A stretch of DNA of 64,000 nucleotides. Source: Laburnicola sp. R22_1 (taxonomy: Eukaryota; Ascomycota; Dothideomycetes; Pleosporales; Didymosphaeriaceae). Within the stretch, counting starts at the first letter, position 1; every line of letters begins with the position of its first letter. A program made the position numbers and the translations under genes. Location of the stretch: assembly GCA_014281115.1 (NCBI GenBank), contig JACONQ010000015.1, positions 2,294,001 to 2,358,000 on the forward strand. Direction: 5' to 3'. Positions 1 to 10,396 of the stretch are shown piece after piece. The notes below the pieces were generated by a model. The model was not told where the DNA came from and searched no databases. It saw only the letters and a program-made list of their open reading frames with translations.

Positions 1-3000
1 AGTCCCAGTTCAAACCGGACACGCCTTCTCAGCCTGCCGAACCGCCTAGGTTCACCTATCGCAACCCATTCGAACAGTTGGAGGCTGCGAGCCCGCGAAA
101 CAGGACTCCGGCTCCCGAGAGCTCGAAGCAGCCTGTACCCAAGATGGAGATACTGAAGCCTAAGCATGGCTTGGATGGATCCTCTTCGTCCACCAGCGGC
201 GAGGGTAGGGCGCAGTCTAAGGTCCGCAAACTGTCGCCGGGTCTTGCGCCTCATTCTCACGAGACTGTGGCCGAAGCTGTGAGCGATCTAGGCGAGCAGG
301 TTGGCAAAGAAATCGAATCGACACTCGCTGAAGCCGAGAGCAGTGTCGTGGCGGAAGCGGCCAAGGATCTGGAACGCACGCCGGCGGAAGACGTAAAAGA
401 GATGGAAGATGCCGTGATCGAGACCGCCGCCGAGATCAAGAAGGAGCTTGAAGATGACAACAATATCAAGGCGCTCGAAGAAGAAGTGTCGAAGCCCATC
501 GCCCAGGCTTTGAAGCAAGTCGCCGACGATGTTGCTCGGGGCGACGTAGCCGATAGCTGGGAGAGCGTCGAGGACAGTCCAGCGAAGGAGGAGGATCAGA
601 CGGTAATAGTCTATAGGTTTCCGATGCGCGCTTTCGCTTCCATCACCGTGCAAGACCTGTCCAAACCACGCGTTGTTTTCCCGCGAGATTTGTTTATGGA
701 CGTAGCTAGACTCAAGAAGGAGTTTGATCAGATCGATCGCTCTCTTGTGTCGGCTAGCAAGAATTTCATAGTGTACGCGATCGTTAAGAAAGGCGGCTTC
801 CGCATAATCCGCCAGGAGAATGGACAGTGGCGCCAGGTGTTCGAGAATCATCAAGAGCGTCTCTTCAATGTCGCTCTCTGTGTGGGTGGTGAAGAATCGG
901 TTCTGCCGTCTGTCGAGAGTGTCTTGGGCATTGGGGTCAACGGTACCGTCTTCTGGACCTCTGCTGATCCCGTCCTCGATACCCAATTCGACGAGCTGGA
1001 TTCAACCGGCCTCATCCTGCCGCCTTCGCCTTCGCAAGATGATAACACATCTGGCGGCCAGCTGAAGACGCGCGCGAAGCCATCATCTCGTCACCCTGAG
1101 TTTTTCGCTATCGGCCGCGGAAAGGCTATCCACATCATCTGGCCTAGCGTTGCTGCCGAGTATGTGCGCCCCAACTCGCGCATCGTCCACACGGAGAAGC
1201 TCTACAAGGAGCGCTCACTCAAGATCTTGACTGGCAAGGCTGGTAAAGACTTCACTTTCAGCGAGGACGACACTGTAATTGTTTCCTTGGACAAAGCCGG
1301 TCGCATGCGCTTCTGGGACATTCGGCCACTTATCGATCCCAAGATGGCGAATCTGTCAGTCCCGACGCCGGTAGAGGTCTCCGAGACCATGCTCGAGTTT
1401 CATACCACCTCTGCGAACGCCAAATCGTGGCCCACGTCAGTGTTCTTTTTTGACAAGGACAAACCCTTTAACAAAGGGATTGCTTTGAGATACGTAATGG
1501 TCGGCATGAAGCAGAACCATACCTTCCAGTTGTGGGACTTGGGCTTGGGCAAGGCTGTTCAAGAGATCAACTTGCCCCACGAGAAGGAATCCGATGCCAT
1601 CTGCAGCGTCGGCTTCCACCCAAAGACGGGTATCATGGCTGTTGCTCACCCTACGCGCAACTCCATCTTCTTCGTCCACGTATCATGCCCGCGGTACAAT
1701 TTGCCCGTCATGAACCAAGCCTCGTATATCTCACGTATCGTGAACAAGAGCAACGACAGGAGTCAGCAGCTTCCTCCTGTTAACGCAACGGCCATCATGA
1801 CCAGCATCACTGAATACTCGTTCACTTCCAAGGGCCAGATCCGTAGTCTCCACATGCTCAACGAGCCTGCTGGCCCGCCTGATGTCGATGATCCTGACAA
1901 TACAGCTCTGTTCGAGCTTTATGTGATGCACTCCAAGGGCGTGTGCACAGTGCGCATCCGACGAAGTGACCTGGGCTGGAAAAAGGAAGGCGAGCCTATG
2001 CATCCAAAGGAAGCGCAGCAGGAGGGTATCATTACCATGGCTCAGTTGAAACCTGCAGTGCCTGCGGTGGATGAATCTACTGCCAGCGGTGATACGCCGG
2101 GCCCGAAGTCTGTCTCTGAGCGGTCTGCTCGCGAGACGAGCAAGAAAGAGAGTGTCGCTGCTTCCCGGCAGACTATGACCTCCGAAGCTGCGATGCGTGC
2201 ATCCACTCTGGCGAAGGTGGAGAGTAAGCAAGATGCCGCTCGCGCGGCCATTATCAACGGCGGGGAAAAGTCAGAGAAGAAAAAGAAGAAGCGCTCGACC
2301 GCCGAGACTGCGTCGCAGGTCTCTACCTCCACGCGCGCGCCGCCACCTCCTTCGTATGCTCAAGCCGCCCAGAGCACTCCACGCTCAAAGTCCCCAGCTG
2401 CTCCCGAAGCTACTGTTGAGGCTACCTCTTCGAAGGCTTCTGCTGCCGAAATTCCGGAGTGGGCCAAGAAGCTGTTTGGTCAGCTGCCACAACCTGCGCC
2501 TGCTGCTGCTGCTGCACTCGACACGAAGAAGCTCGAAGAGGTTGTGCAAGCAGAGATCAACAAGGGTCTTTCCCAGTATACGGATGCAGTGTTCAAACGC
2601 CTCGACGACGAAAAGCGTGTCTCGAATGCCCAGAATCGTGCGAACCAAGAGGCTGTTCTCCGTCTGGTGTCCAGCACCCTTACCGAGAATGTGGAGGGTG
2701 TCATCCGCAAGATGGTTGACGAGAACATACGCGATGTTTTGTTGCCCAGCTTGCTGATACAGACTTCATCCACCCTGGAGAAGAGTTTGGGCGCCACTGT
2801 CAAGTCGTCTCTAGGTCCTCAACTCACCAAGGAAATTCCTGAAGCGGTCTCGCGAGCGTTGAAGACGCCGCAAGTCTTCGAGCCTCTGTCGGACCAGGTT
2901 GTAAAGAAGATCGCCCCGCTGATGCAACAGACTCTTTCCGATCAGGTCTCGAAAAAGGTCGCCAGCAACCTCCACCCTATGATTACTTCAGCTGTAGGGT

Positions 3001-3747
3001 CCGTTGTCCCCCCCGCCATCTCGAGCTTGACCAATCTCGTCGAGCATAAGATCAGCGATCAGCTTCGCCTAGCGCAGGCTCAACATCGCGACGACGTAGA
3101 CAAGATCCACCAACTTACCGGCACTGTGCAAACCTGCCTCCAAACGATTCAGGCGATGGCGGCTTCGCAGGCTGAGCTTCAGAACCAGGTTGCAAAGATG
3201 CAGCAGCATCTCTCTCAGTTGCCGCAAGAGCGCTCGGTTGCCCCCTCACCCGTGAAACCGAAGACGGTGGAGGAGATCGAAGATGAGCAGATTACTCGTA
3301 TCATGGCCGAAGGCAACTATGAACAGGGCACTATGCAATGGGTGCAGTCGCCGCGCTCCGGGGAGCTTTTCAACACCGTGTTCATCAAGTGTAACCCGGC
3401 ATACCTGAGCCACATCTCGCCTCTATTGATTCTTTCAACTGGCGCCGTCGTCACATGTTCCCTCCAGGAGAATCTCGTCGAACGTCTTGTTTGGCTCGAT
3501 ACTGTGCTGCAGAATATCGACCCCAATGTAAGTGTCTTAACATTCACTCACCGCTTCAGTGCTAATGTGTATTCAACAGGATGCCGAAATTCATGACGTC
3601 GTTCCGAAGATCATGGATGTCATCAAAGAGCGCCTCACCAACGCATACATGCGCTTGAATGAGAGCTCACCTGGTGACCCTTCTCTTCGGCGCATTGCGG
3701 CCTTGACCAAGCGTGTGACCGATCTGATCAGGCCTAACCACGGCTGA
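1..3747 (+). CDS. EDC4/Ge-1-like mRNA-decapping scaffold protein, 5' end missing
   Basis: The frame is open from position 3, so the true start lies left of the window. Exon 1 runs to 3527, a phase-0 intron spans 3528-3579, and exon 2 ends at the TGA at 3745-3747, giving about 1,230 residues in view. The N-terminal 220 residues are acidic and low complexity. Roughly residues 230-640 look like a degenerate WD40 propeller: GVNGTVFWTSAD, AGRMRFWDIRPL and HTFQLWDLGLG are blade-like strings. A basic patch (KSEKKKKKRS) and a Pro/Ala-rich linker follow. The last 400 residues are long amphipathic helices with Gln-rich coiled coil, ending in a compact C-terminal helical domain. This order (acidic N-terminus, WD40, linker, helical C-terminus) is that of EDC4/Ge-1, which in animals and plants scaffolds the Dcp1-Dcp2 decapping complex in P-bodies. 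The family call rests on architecture and remembered fungal homologues; it could also be filed simply as a WD40 protein. Confidence 0.8.
3528..3579 (+). other. Intron of the EDC4-like gene (52 bp, GT-AG)
   Basis: The donor is GTAAGT at 3528, the likely branch point GCTAAT is at 3561-3566, and the acceptor CAG ends at 3579. Exon 1 ends on a complete AAT codon and exon 2 resumes with GAT GCC GAA, so the phase is 0. Reading through the intron stops after about 23 residues, while the spliced frame continues as a helical C-terminus. Confidence 0.9.
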
Positions 3748-4810
3748 GTAGCTCAGTCTACTCGCAAGTTTCGCCTCGCCCAACAGCATGGAGTTACGCT
3801 GGAAATGTGTTACATTATGCTTGACAAGACACCGTTGCGGAGGCTTTCAAGACATGGATCAACTGTAAATTAACTTTCCGTCTGCTTCGATCTCGTCATG
3901 TCTTTTGCTCAGAACCTTGGCTGTCTAGGTCTGCAAACGACGCATACGGGTCTTGATGACATATCAGGACGGACGAGATGGATTCGCGCGATGTGAAAGA
4001 TCATTGGCTGGGAACGTACATTTTCTTTACTCTTCTTTACAGGCCTGGTGGTATTTTATATTGAGTTTGGACTTGCTGAGCTTTCTCCTCGTTAGCATGG
4101 GCTCTTTGGCAGTGTGGCAGGCGCTCATATGATGCTCTCGCGGCGCTGGAATGCTCGCTTGATATTCTCGTGGGCGTTTGGTTCTCATCATGGCAAGGTC
4201 TGGGGCTGCTTGGTGGAAGACAGTTGTCTGAGCTATTGCATTCTGCACGGTCTATTAAAGGAGATGGATTGGGCATATTGCCTTCCTATGCATCGGCAAC
4301 GATGTCTAGGTTGACGTGTGTACGATAAAACAGCGAGCATGGTAGTAGGTGGTTTGTAGCTAATTAGATTTTGATCATGGTTTTGGTGTGCTTTTTGCTT
4401 GTGGCGACTGTGATGACGGGGATCACATGTCGAAAATAGTGGCGCATGTGCTTTCCTTGATCACGTTTTCAAGGTTGTGCCTGTCGTCGATGCGGTTCTC
4501 GGTAGCCTTGACCATCTGCTCGCCCTTGGTGGTTTGTCCCCACATGATTTCAGAACGCTTGGCTGCAACGCGCTCGCTTCAGATGCGGGCTCTTAGCCAA
4601 TGAGGCGGGCTCGGCGGTTAAAGCGCAGCCGGGGGTGTGACCCAGCTTGTGTCTGAAGGTGAAACGCAGCCGTGGTGTCAGCCACTTAGATACGCGGGTG
4701 GAGCTCCACTGCATAGACAGCGTTATTTTGGGTGAAATGGTCAGGCACTTTGTTGGCGTTGTGGGTTTGATGTGACGGGGTTAGGTATGTGATGGGCGCA
4801 TTGATTGTGT

Positions 4811-4838
4811 GTACGTACGTACGTATGTATGTATGTAT
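4811..4838. repeat. GTAC/GTAT tetranucleotide microsatellite
   Basis: Three GTAC units grade into four GTAT units, a compound tetranucleotide tract in the spacer upstream of the MARVEL-like gene. Confidence 0.9.
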
Positions 4839-4896
4839 GGTGGGGTTTGATTATCCTATGGTTCTTTTTCTTGGGATTTCTTGGGAGGGAAGGGGG

Positions 4897-4914
4897 CTAG
4901 CTAGCTAGCTAGCT
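4897..4914. repeat. CTAG microsatellite
   Basis: About four and a half tandem CTAG units, palindromic, 60 bp downstream of the GTAC/GTAT tract. Confidence 0.9.
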
Positions 4915-5064
4915 GCCTTATTTGTTGCTTAGGATTCCAGTTTTCTTTTTGGGGATTTGACTTTGTTACTACACACATACTTGCCTTGCTTTGGTTGCTG
5001 GTTGTCTTTGTCTGGTTTCTTCTTCTCCACGCTCATTCGGTTCTGTTACTTCACGGTTGGTTTG

Positions 5065-5092
5065 AGAGAAAGAAAGAAAGAAAGAAAGAAAG
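5065..5092. repeat. GAAA microsatellite (purine strand)
   Basis: Seven AGAA units lie about 235 bp upstream of the MARVEL-like start codon. Purine/pyrimidine tracts are common in fungal promoters; no specific function can be claimed. Confidence 0.9.
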
Positions 5093-5327
5093 GGCAGCTT
5101 TTTTCTTTGCGGGCTTGTTGATTGGGGTTTGCGTTCGCTCTTTTTAGTATATTCTATCCGTCTGTCGGGAAGACTGTGTGTGAGAGAGAGGGCATCAATC
5201 TATTCCCCGTCTACGGCGACTATCTACGAATCGAATCGAGCAAACGACCGACAAACGCGCGCTACGACGGTCTACGATATTCAACGCAAAGAGAGAAAAG
5301 AGACAGTCAGAAGAGTAGACCGGATAC

Positions 5328-5908
5328 ATGCCATACACCGAAGCCATGGCTCTCTCGTGGGAAGCATTCGTCCTCCCAGCCCGCGGCGTCCAAGCCGTGC
5401 TCTCCATCGCCGTCCTCGGCCTAATGGCCTATGGTGCGTCCCCCCTTTTCCCCCTCCCATCTCTCTAGGTAGCACCTCGACTAACAATTTCCCAGTCGCA
5501 CAGTGGTGGTCCACCCACTGGCGCGTAATGGCGCCCGTCGAAGTAAACTTCGCCATCTTCTCCTCCATCTGGACGCTCCTCTCCGTCATGGCGCTCATCC
5601 TGGTCCCCTGGAAAATGGCCCACGTGGCCACCTCTACCGCCGGGAAATTCAGCCTCTTCGCCCTCGAGGTGCTCACGGCGTTGTACTGGTTTGGCGGGTT
5701 TGTCGCGCTGGCCGTCTTTCTGAGGGATCGGGTGTGCTTTGGGGCTGTGTGCGATGCGGCGAAGGCGGGGACGGTGTTGAGTGCGGTGAGTTGGGTGTGT
5801 TGGATGGGGACGGTGGGGGGCAGTGCGGTTAAGGTGTTTGGTGGTGGGATGGGGGGGAAGAAGGCGGGTGCGAAGGAGCGGAAGGTGGAGATGCATCAGG
5901 GTGTGTGA
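5328..5908 (+). CDS. Four-TM MARVEL-like membrane protein
   Basis: The spliced product is 172 aa: exon 1 5328-5433, phase-1 intron 5434-5495, exon 2 5496-5908. Four hydrophobic segments lie near residues 20-40, 51-73, 86-110 and 126-149, and a short basic cytosolic-looking tail (KKAGAKERK) follows. The alternation of aromatic-rich helices with a cysteine-bearing loop between TM3 and TM4 (DRVCFGAVCDAAK) resembles fungal MARVEL-domain proteins, some of which (Nce102 type) sit in plasma-membrane eisosome domains. I cannot assign a specific function. A second in-frame ATG at 5346 has the better context (GCCATGG), so translation may begin at residue 7. Exon 2 taken alone is open far upstream, which would hide the short first exon from a simple frame scan. 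Confidence 0.75.
5434..5495 (+). other. Intron of the MARVEL-like gene (62 bp, GT-AG)
   Basis: The donor is GTGCGT at 5434, the branch point CTAAC is at 5481-5485, and the acceptor CAG ends at 5495. The junction codon is G|TC (Val), in the middle of the first membrane helix, and hydrophobicity runs on smoothly across it. Confidence 0.85.
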
Positions 5909-6762
5909 GGGAGGTTAGGTATCATGGAGACTGGTGCTCGATGATGGGGGGGTGTTGTGGTTGGGATAGTAGGAGTTTTCTTCTTCCTCCTTTGGTCGTT
6001 GGATTAGCTTCTTCTTTTTTTTGTAGCGGTTATAGTGATAGTCCCTACCTAGGACCTTTACGAATTGTAATGGACTGCTTTCTGCCTGATCCCTTGGTAA
6101 ATGCCTGAACTCGATGTCGGGGAACATCAACACTCACAATGCGTCATTTAGCCACACGGCAATCCCTCCTCTATTCTTAGCAAGATGGGCCATGTCCAGG
6201 CGTTCCCTCCCGCGGCAAGTGAAGCGTGGCGGCGTCGGAGCCTCTCCACGCGTGTCGGCCTGAAACCGGTAGTGCGCGGTGTCGGTCTAGGCTAGCTCCT
6301 TCCCCCGCCACGTGTAACTCGAACACAGCCTTGGCCACGCCACGCTGCTCATCTGCTAAGGCGGGACCGCGAGCTTCCGTGCGTATTTCGAGTCCATGGC
6401 TGATGATGGCTCTGCAAAGTTTGCACGAGGCGCAGTTGGTGCTGAGGCTGGAAACGCTTGATGGGAATGCGCAGGCGGAAAGGCGGTACCAAGCGGAGGC
6501 CGTGTTTGGGATGCGGACGGGCGTCGTGCTGCAGGGGCCGTGACGGCCTGAGCGACGGGATGCCCTTTGAAACAGGAACCACAGCTCCGTTCTCTCTTAT
6601 AGTCGGCCACGGTGCCTGACTTTGCGCCTGTCTCTTCGCTTTGGCTTCACATACACTTACACACGAGAGGGCACACGTCGTTGTTGGGACGCGCTACGCC
6701 AGTCGATTTGCGCATATCGCCCCCAAAATACCGCTGGATTGATTGAGTGAAGGCGTGCCACC
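5909..6762. other. Intergenic spacer between the MARVEL-like and DUF7053 genes
   Basis: This 850-bp stretch holds the 3' UTR of one gene and the promoter of the next. It contains short GC-rich frames on both strands (for example 6226-6543 and 6356-6610) that overlap each other and begin with weak starts; I do not regard them as genes. No RNA gene or repeat was seen. Confidence 0.6.
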
Positions 6763-8024
6763 ATGTCCAGGACGTCGGTCTTCACGACGATAACGCCGCT
6801 GCCGGCCGGCATCACAAGGCAGAGCGTCATCGACATGTACCACAGCCACACCGAGATGATCGAGCTCAACCCGCTGGTCATCGACCGCTACAAGTGCAAG
6901 GCGCCGAGCTACGCGCCAGCAGAAGAGTTCTACTCGACGTGGTACACCATCAAAGGCACGTCGCCGCCCGCCCCCGCAGCCTCCTCATTCCTCAGCATAC
7001 TAACCTTGCCGCCGCAGACAAAGTCTCCTACCTCCCCGGCGGCCGCGCCTCGTCCTCCGTCTCCTACCACGCCTGCTTCCACGACCTCCCCTCGGGCCTC
7101 CAAACGCACGTCTACGCCCCGCTCGGCCTCGACATCCGCGCCAAATGGAGCGTCGGCGGCTCCCTCCCAGGCGAGCCCCCCGCCCCCATCGAACTGGGCA
7201 TCGGCGCGCCCCGCTCGGGCCTCTACATCCGCGAAGACGTGCACATGAAGTGCAACATCATGATGATGAGCTTCGTCAAGAAGACGTTCAAGGAGAGCCA
7301 CGCGAAAATGGTGGACCGCCTCGTCGAGAAGGCGCACGTCCTCGAGAGTAAGCAGGCCAACGACCGGCTCAACCAGCTCAAGAACGTGGCGCCGGGCGAG
7401 CGCATGGGGCATGGCAGCATCACCATTGCCCCGCCGCCGGGGTACGAGGAGAAGCCGTTGCCGCGGCATCCGAGGGAGAGCGTGCTCTCGGATGGGAGTG
7501 GGCATAGCTCGCTGTCGTCGCAGGCGAGCACGTTGACGAGCCCGAGCGAGTTTTTGCAGGAGCTCCTGCAGCAGCAGCAGCAACAACAACAATATGGCCA
7601 TCAGCGGTCGCAGTCGCACTCGCACTCGCAGGCGGATTCTCCGTCTCCCCACACCACGTCGGACGCGAATCCGAATCGCCCCCTGCAGCAATACCACTCG
7701 CACCACACATATTCCCGCTCGCAGGGCAGTTTCCGCCTCCCCGCCGTTGACCAGTCGTCTGCAGACCAGCCGCGGAACCACCAACAGTCGCAGGCGCACG
7801 CCCAGTCGCAGGCTTTATCCTACCTCCCCGCTACAACGTACAACCCCTATCAACCACAACAGCAACACTCCGCACCCGAACCCAACCACGACGCCTCCCA
7901 GTGGGACGACCTGCAGCCGCCCCCGCCCGTCGAACTCCCCGCGCACATGCAGGATTCTCCGACACTGCCGCGCGATGCGAGGGAGGACCGGGGGAGGAGA
8001 TATATCGCTGAGTTGCCGGCTTGA
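6763..8024 (+). CDS. DUF7053-domain protein with Gln/His/Ser-rich tail
   Basis: The start ATG sits in CACCATGTCC. Exon 1 is 6763-6955, the intron 6956-7017, exon 2 7018-8024, giving 399 aa. Residues 1 to about 190 match the fungal DUF7053 family: an opening like MSRTSVFTTITPLP, then EMIELNPLVIDRY, a WYTI string, DKVSYLPGG across the splice, HDLPSGLQTHVYAP, an IRAKW string, and NIMMMSFVKKTFKESHAKMVDRL. The fold is thought to be START/lipocalin-like, but the function is unknown. From about residue 225 the protein is low complexity, with a Gln tract encoded by CAG/CAA at about 7570-7592, then His/Ser/Gln and Pro-rich stretches, probably disordered. The unspliced frame from 6747 reads through exon 2 but would replace the conserved N-terminus with junk. 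This is the last intact gene before the transposon block. Confidence 0.85.
6956..7017 (+). other. GC-AG intron of the DUF7053 gene (62 bp)
   Basis: Joining AAAG to ACAAAG gives the codon G|AC and keeps the family string DKVSYLPGG in frame. The donor is then AG|GCACGT, a GC donor. A textbook branch point TACTAAC lies at 6998-7004, 13 nt before the acceptor CAG at 7015-7017. The nearest GT (4 nt inside) gives the wrong phase with this acceptor. Confidence 0.75.
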
Positions 8025-8425
8025 TTTGTTGTTGTTGTTGGTGTTGGTGCTGGTGCTGAGACAGATGAGAACGCGGCTTTGCGATGGCTTGTTTGTGTGT
8101 TGGGGAACGTGGTGGGTTTTTTTTTGCCAGTGGCTGGGATTTCCGTGTGCGTTGTGGTTGGCCTGGCTGTTTTTCTTTTTCTTTTTCTTTTTTTTTTTGG
8201 GTTTGGTTTGGTTTGGTTTGGTTTGTTTGCTGTAGATACCCAGGTTTGAGCTTGGATTGCATGTCGAGGTAACGCGTTCGTTCGTTCGTTGGTGGTGGCA
8301 TCGGATGAGATGAGATGAGACTGACTGACTGACTGAGTGGGATGGAAAAAGAATGAAATGGAAATGCTTCTCCTTGCTATTTTTATTCAACGGTGCCGCT
8401 TCTGCGGCTAAGCTCTACTCTTTTA
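8025..8425. other. 3' flank of the DUF7053 gene with simple repeats, up to the AT-rich boundary
   Basis: The sequence is GC-rich to intermediate and noncoding. It holds a TTG/GTG run right after the stop codon, a TTTTC then GGTTT tract (8170-8228), GTTC (8276-8290), GATGA (8304-8320) and CTGA (8321-8336) repeats. It ends at the first transposon terminus at 8426. Confidence 0.7.
8170..8228. repeat. TTTTTC / GGTTT compound microsatellite
   Basis: A pyrimidine run of TTTTTC units passes into five to six GGTTT units on the + strand. The GGTTT part resembles no telomere unit I would expect in these fungi (TTAGGG), so I treat it as a plain microsatellite. Confidence 0.85.
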
Positions 8426-8523
8426 TATTAGGAAAGTTTTTCTACTTAATTATGCGCAGACTTGCGTAGATATGCGTATATATACGTATTTTTACACAAG
8501 CAATTTACTAGTATAAATATATA

Positions 8524-10394
8524 ACGTACTTTGCACTCGAGTCGGACACTCCATCGAGTCGGACACTTTGCCAAGACCCCACTAAGTTCTATACTATTCA
8601 CGATAGTATAGAGTCAACATGAACTATTTTCGATAGTCTAAATAGGCTAAACTATTCAGAATCTACTTCTATAAGCTGTCTACAGGTTTTTTTATTGTGC
8701 CCAGGCTTGCCGCAGCGTCCACAGCGCCGTTGAGCGGATTCGCCTCTATTAGTGCGCACCCTCTTCTTTGCCTTCTTGCCATCACTACGCACCCCAAAGT
8801 CCTTTAGAGTAGCCAGTCGCTGGCCCTCTTCAACTGTAAGGACTCCTTCTTGCTGCAATCGCTTTCTTTTATATGATTTACGTTGTGTGGCGGCCTTATT
8901 AGCAGCTTGAAGTTCGGCGTTGCGTTTGGTCATTAATACCAAAGAATGCCCTATTATCTCAGCGCCTTTAACAAGCTTTTCCATCGCCTTAACTATATAA
9001 GTTAGGGAACTATCCACATGCCTTTGAATCCTCTGCTTAACCAGCGTCAATTGCGACCCAAGTTCTGTACTATTTCGCGGAGTTTGCGACTCCTATGTAC
9101 TATCGCGAATAGTACAAAGTGGAGGCGTACGCAGGCGGACGTCAAGCTGCGATATCACAGCTTCTAGGTCGTGGGGCACTAGGCCAGCACCTTGAAAGCC
9201 TCCTTTGATATTACTTTCAGTAATTGAAGCCTTAAAAGCAGCAATAAAGCAAGGCAGGAACTTGATTTTAGTGATGTGCGTGATGTGGTTGCGCATTAAA
9301 TCCTTAGCTTGGCGCCTATACGCCTTTTTTAAAGGCGCGAAACAGCCCATATTAAGTGGCTGCAAGAGGTGCGACGAATGCGAGGGCATATAGAGAGTAA
9401 TAATATTGCTCTTCTTGCAATACTGTTCGAATTCGAACAAGTTATAACTCTTATGGCTGTTAAGAATAAGCAAATGTGTTGTGCTAATAACACGCCTCTT
9501 TGTATGCTTATTAAAGTGCTTTAGCCACTGTAGACTAAGCTTATTTGTTATCCAGCTGTTCTTAGAGACTGCAATAACCTAATTATAAGGTAGATCCTTC
9601 TCCTTATACTAGGCGGAGAGGTGGTGCTTGCCCCCGAAGATAATGAAGGGTGGGATCCACCACCCTGTCGCATTGATGCCTTGGATAACCGTTGTCCACT
9701 CCCTATTGCCCTGCTGCACCTGCTTTAGCCGTCCTTAACGCTTAGGGCCTGTAACTACTACTCCAGTCGATATTATGCCTATTATAAAGCCTGCTTTATC
9801 AAAATTGTAGGTGTCCTTATCTAGAATACCATATTTGGCCTTTATGTTCTCTATAAGCCGGAACTAGTCTTGTATTACCTTAGGATCCTCCTAGAGAGCT
9901 CTCTTGTAGTCGTACTTTCGATTGAACTTGACTTTAAGCTCTGGCTGGCACTTAACAAAGTCATAAGGCCACCTCTAGCCAACTGGCTTATAGTGGCGTG
10001 CAGCTAGGAAAGAATTAGCCATATCTTTTATAGCATCGAGCTGAGGCGGAAATCCTCGCGCGTCTAGGTTAAGTATATGCTCTACAATCGCCTGCTCCTC
10101 TCTTATAGTAAGTCTTATTTTGTTGGGTGCGCAGTTGCGTCTAAACGTCTTTCTAGCACGTTAGTCGCTAAGTGTACTTTAAGAGACGTTGTAGATAGCT
10201 ACAGCGCGTTGCTAAAAGAGTGTCGCGTCTTATTTAATAGCCTAGATCGCAAGCTGTATACGCGCTTCTTTTAACGCTAGTAGTTTATTGTGTGGTTAAG
10301 GTATCGCGTTATACTATTGCTGATAGTACGTTTTGGTGGGGTCTTGGCAAAGTGTCCGACTCGATGGAGTGTCCGACTCGAGTGCAAAGTACGT
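8524..10394 (-). mobile_element. P1: Fot1/pogo-like DNA transposon (1,871 bp)
   Basis: Its 59-bp TIRs (8524-8582 and 10336-10394) match exactly, begin ACGTACTTTGCACTCGAG and end TTTGCCAAGACCCCAC. TA dinucleotides flank both ends (8522-8523 and 10395-10396), the expected target duplication of the Tc1/mariner-pogo superfamily. Each TIR contains a doubled box, TCGAGTCGGACACT-like, twice. The single degenerate gene inside is on the minus strand. The length equals that of P2. Confidence 0.92.
8652..10304 (-). pseudogene. P1 transposase, RIP-inactivated (551 codons)
   Basis: One frame of 551 codons with no indel relative to P2. The start codon is ATA where P2 has ATG (G to A). The C-terminal 132 codons (8652-9050) are open and end in a CCHC zinc knuckle, CGRCGKPGHNKKTC. 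The segment 9093-9473 holds the DDE core: LILNSHKSYN, where the family has LILDGH (second catalytic Asp changed to Asn), and HSSHLLQPLNMGCFAPLKKAY, whose third Asp is also Asn. The first Asp survives in YNFDKAGF. Many TAA/TAG codons break the frame. It belongs to the DDE_1 (Fot1/pogo/CENP-B-like) family. Confidence 0.9.
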
Positions 10395-10396
10395 TA

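Larger units (their letters stand above)
3748..5327. other. Intergenic spacer: 3' UTR, promoter and microsatellites
   Basis: About 1.6 kb separate the decapping-like gene from the MARVEL-like gene. Only short, mutually overlapping frames (up to 79 codons) occur, none with recognisable protein character. It should hold the 3' UTR of the upstream gene and the promoter and 5' UTR of the downstream one. I saw no tRNA and no conserved element. Three microsatellites lie in its last 520 bp. Confidence 0.6.

Noticed and set aside
5465..5896. 143-codon minus-strand frame over the MARVEL-like gene
   Set aside because: His/Pro/Arg-rich shadow of the membrane protein exon; the + strand product has four clean TM segments.
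6226..6543. 105-codon frame upstream of the DUF7053 gene
   Set aside because: It begins with GTG, overlaps equally long frames on the other strand, and has no family-like features.
6930..7799. 289-codon frame on the minus strand
   Set aside because: Antisense shadow of the GC-rich DUF7053 coding sequence; Arg/Leu-rich composition typical of such shadows.
8199..8228. GGTTT run considered as an interstitial telomere repeat
   Set aside because: Pezizomycotina telomeres are TTAGGG; the unit is different and short.
10077..10274. 65-codon frames at 10077-10274 (+) and 22180-22377 (-) that resemble each other
   Set aside because: They are antisense to the N-terminal part of the P1 and P2 transposases; the similarity reflects the transposons, not a separate gene.
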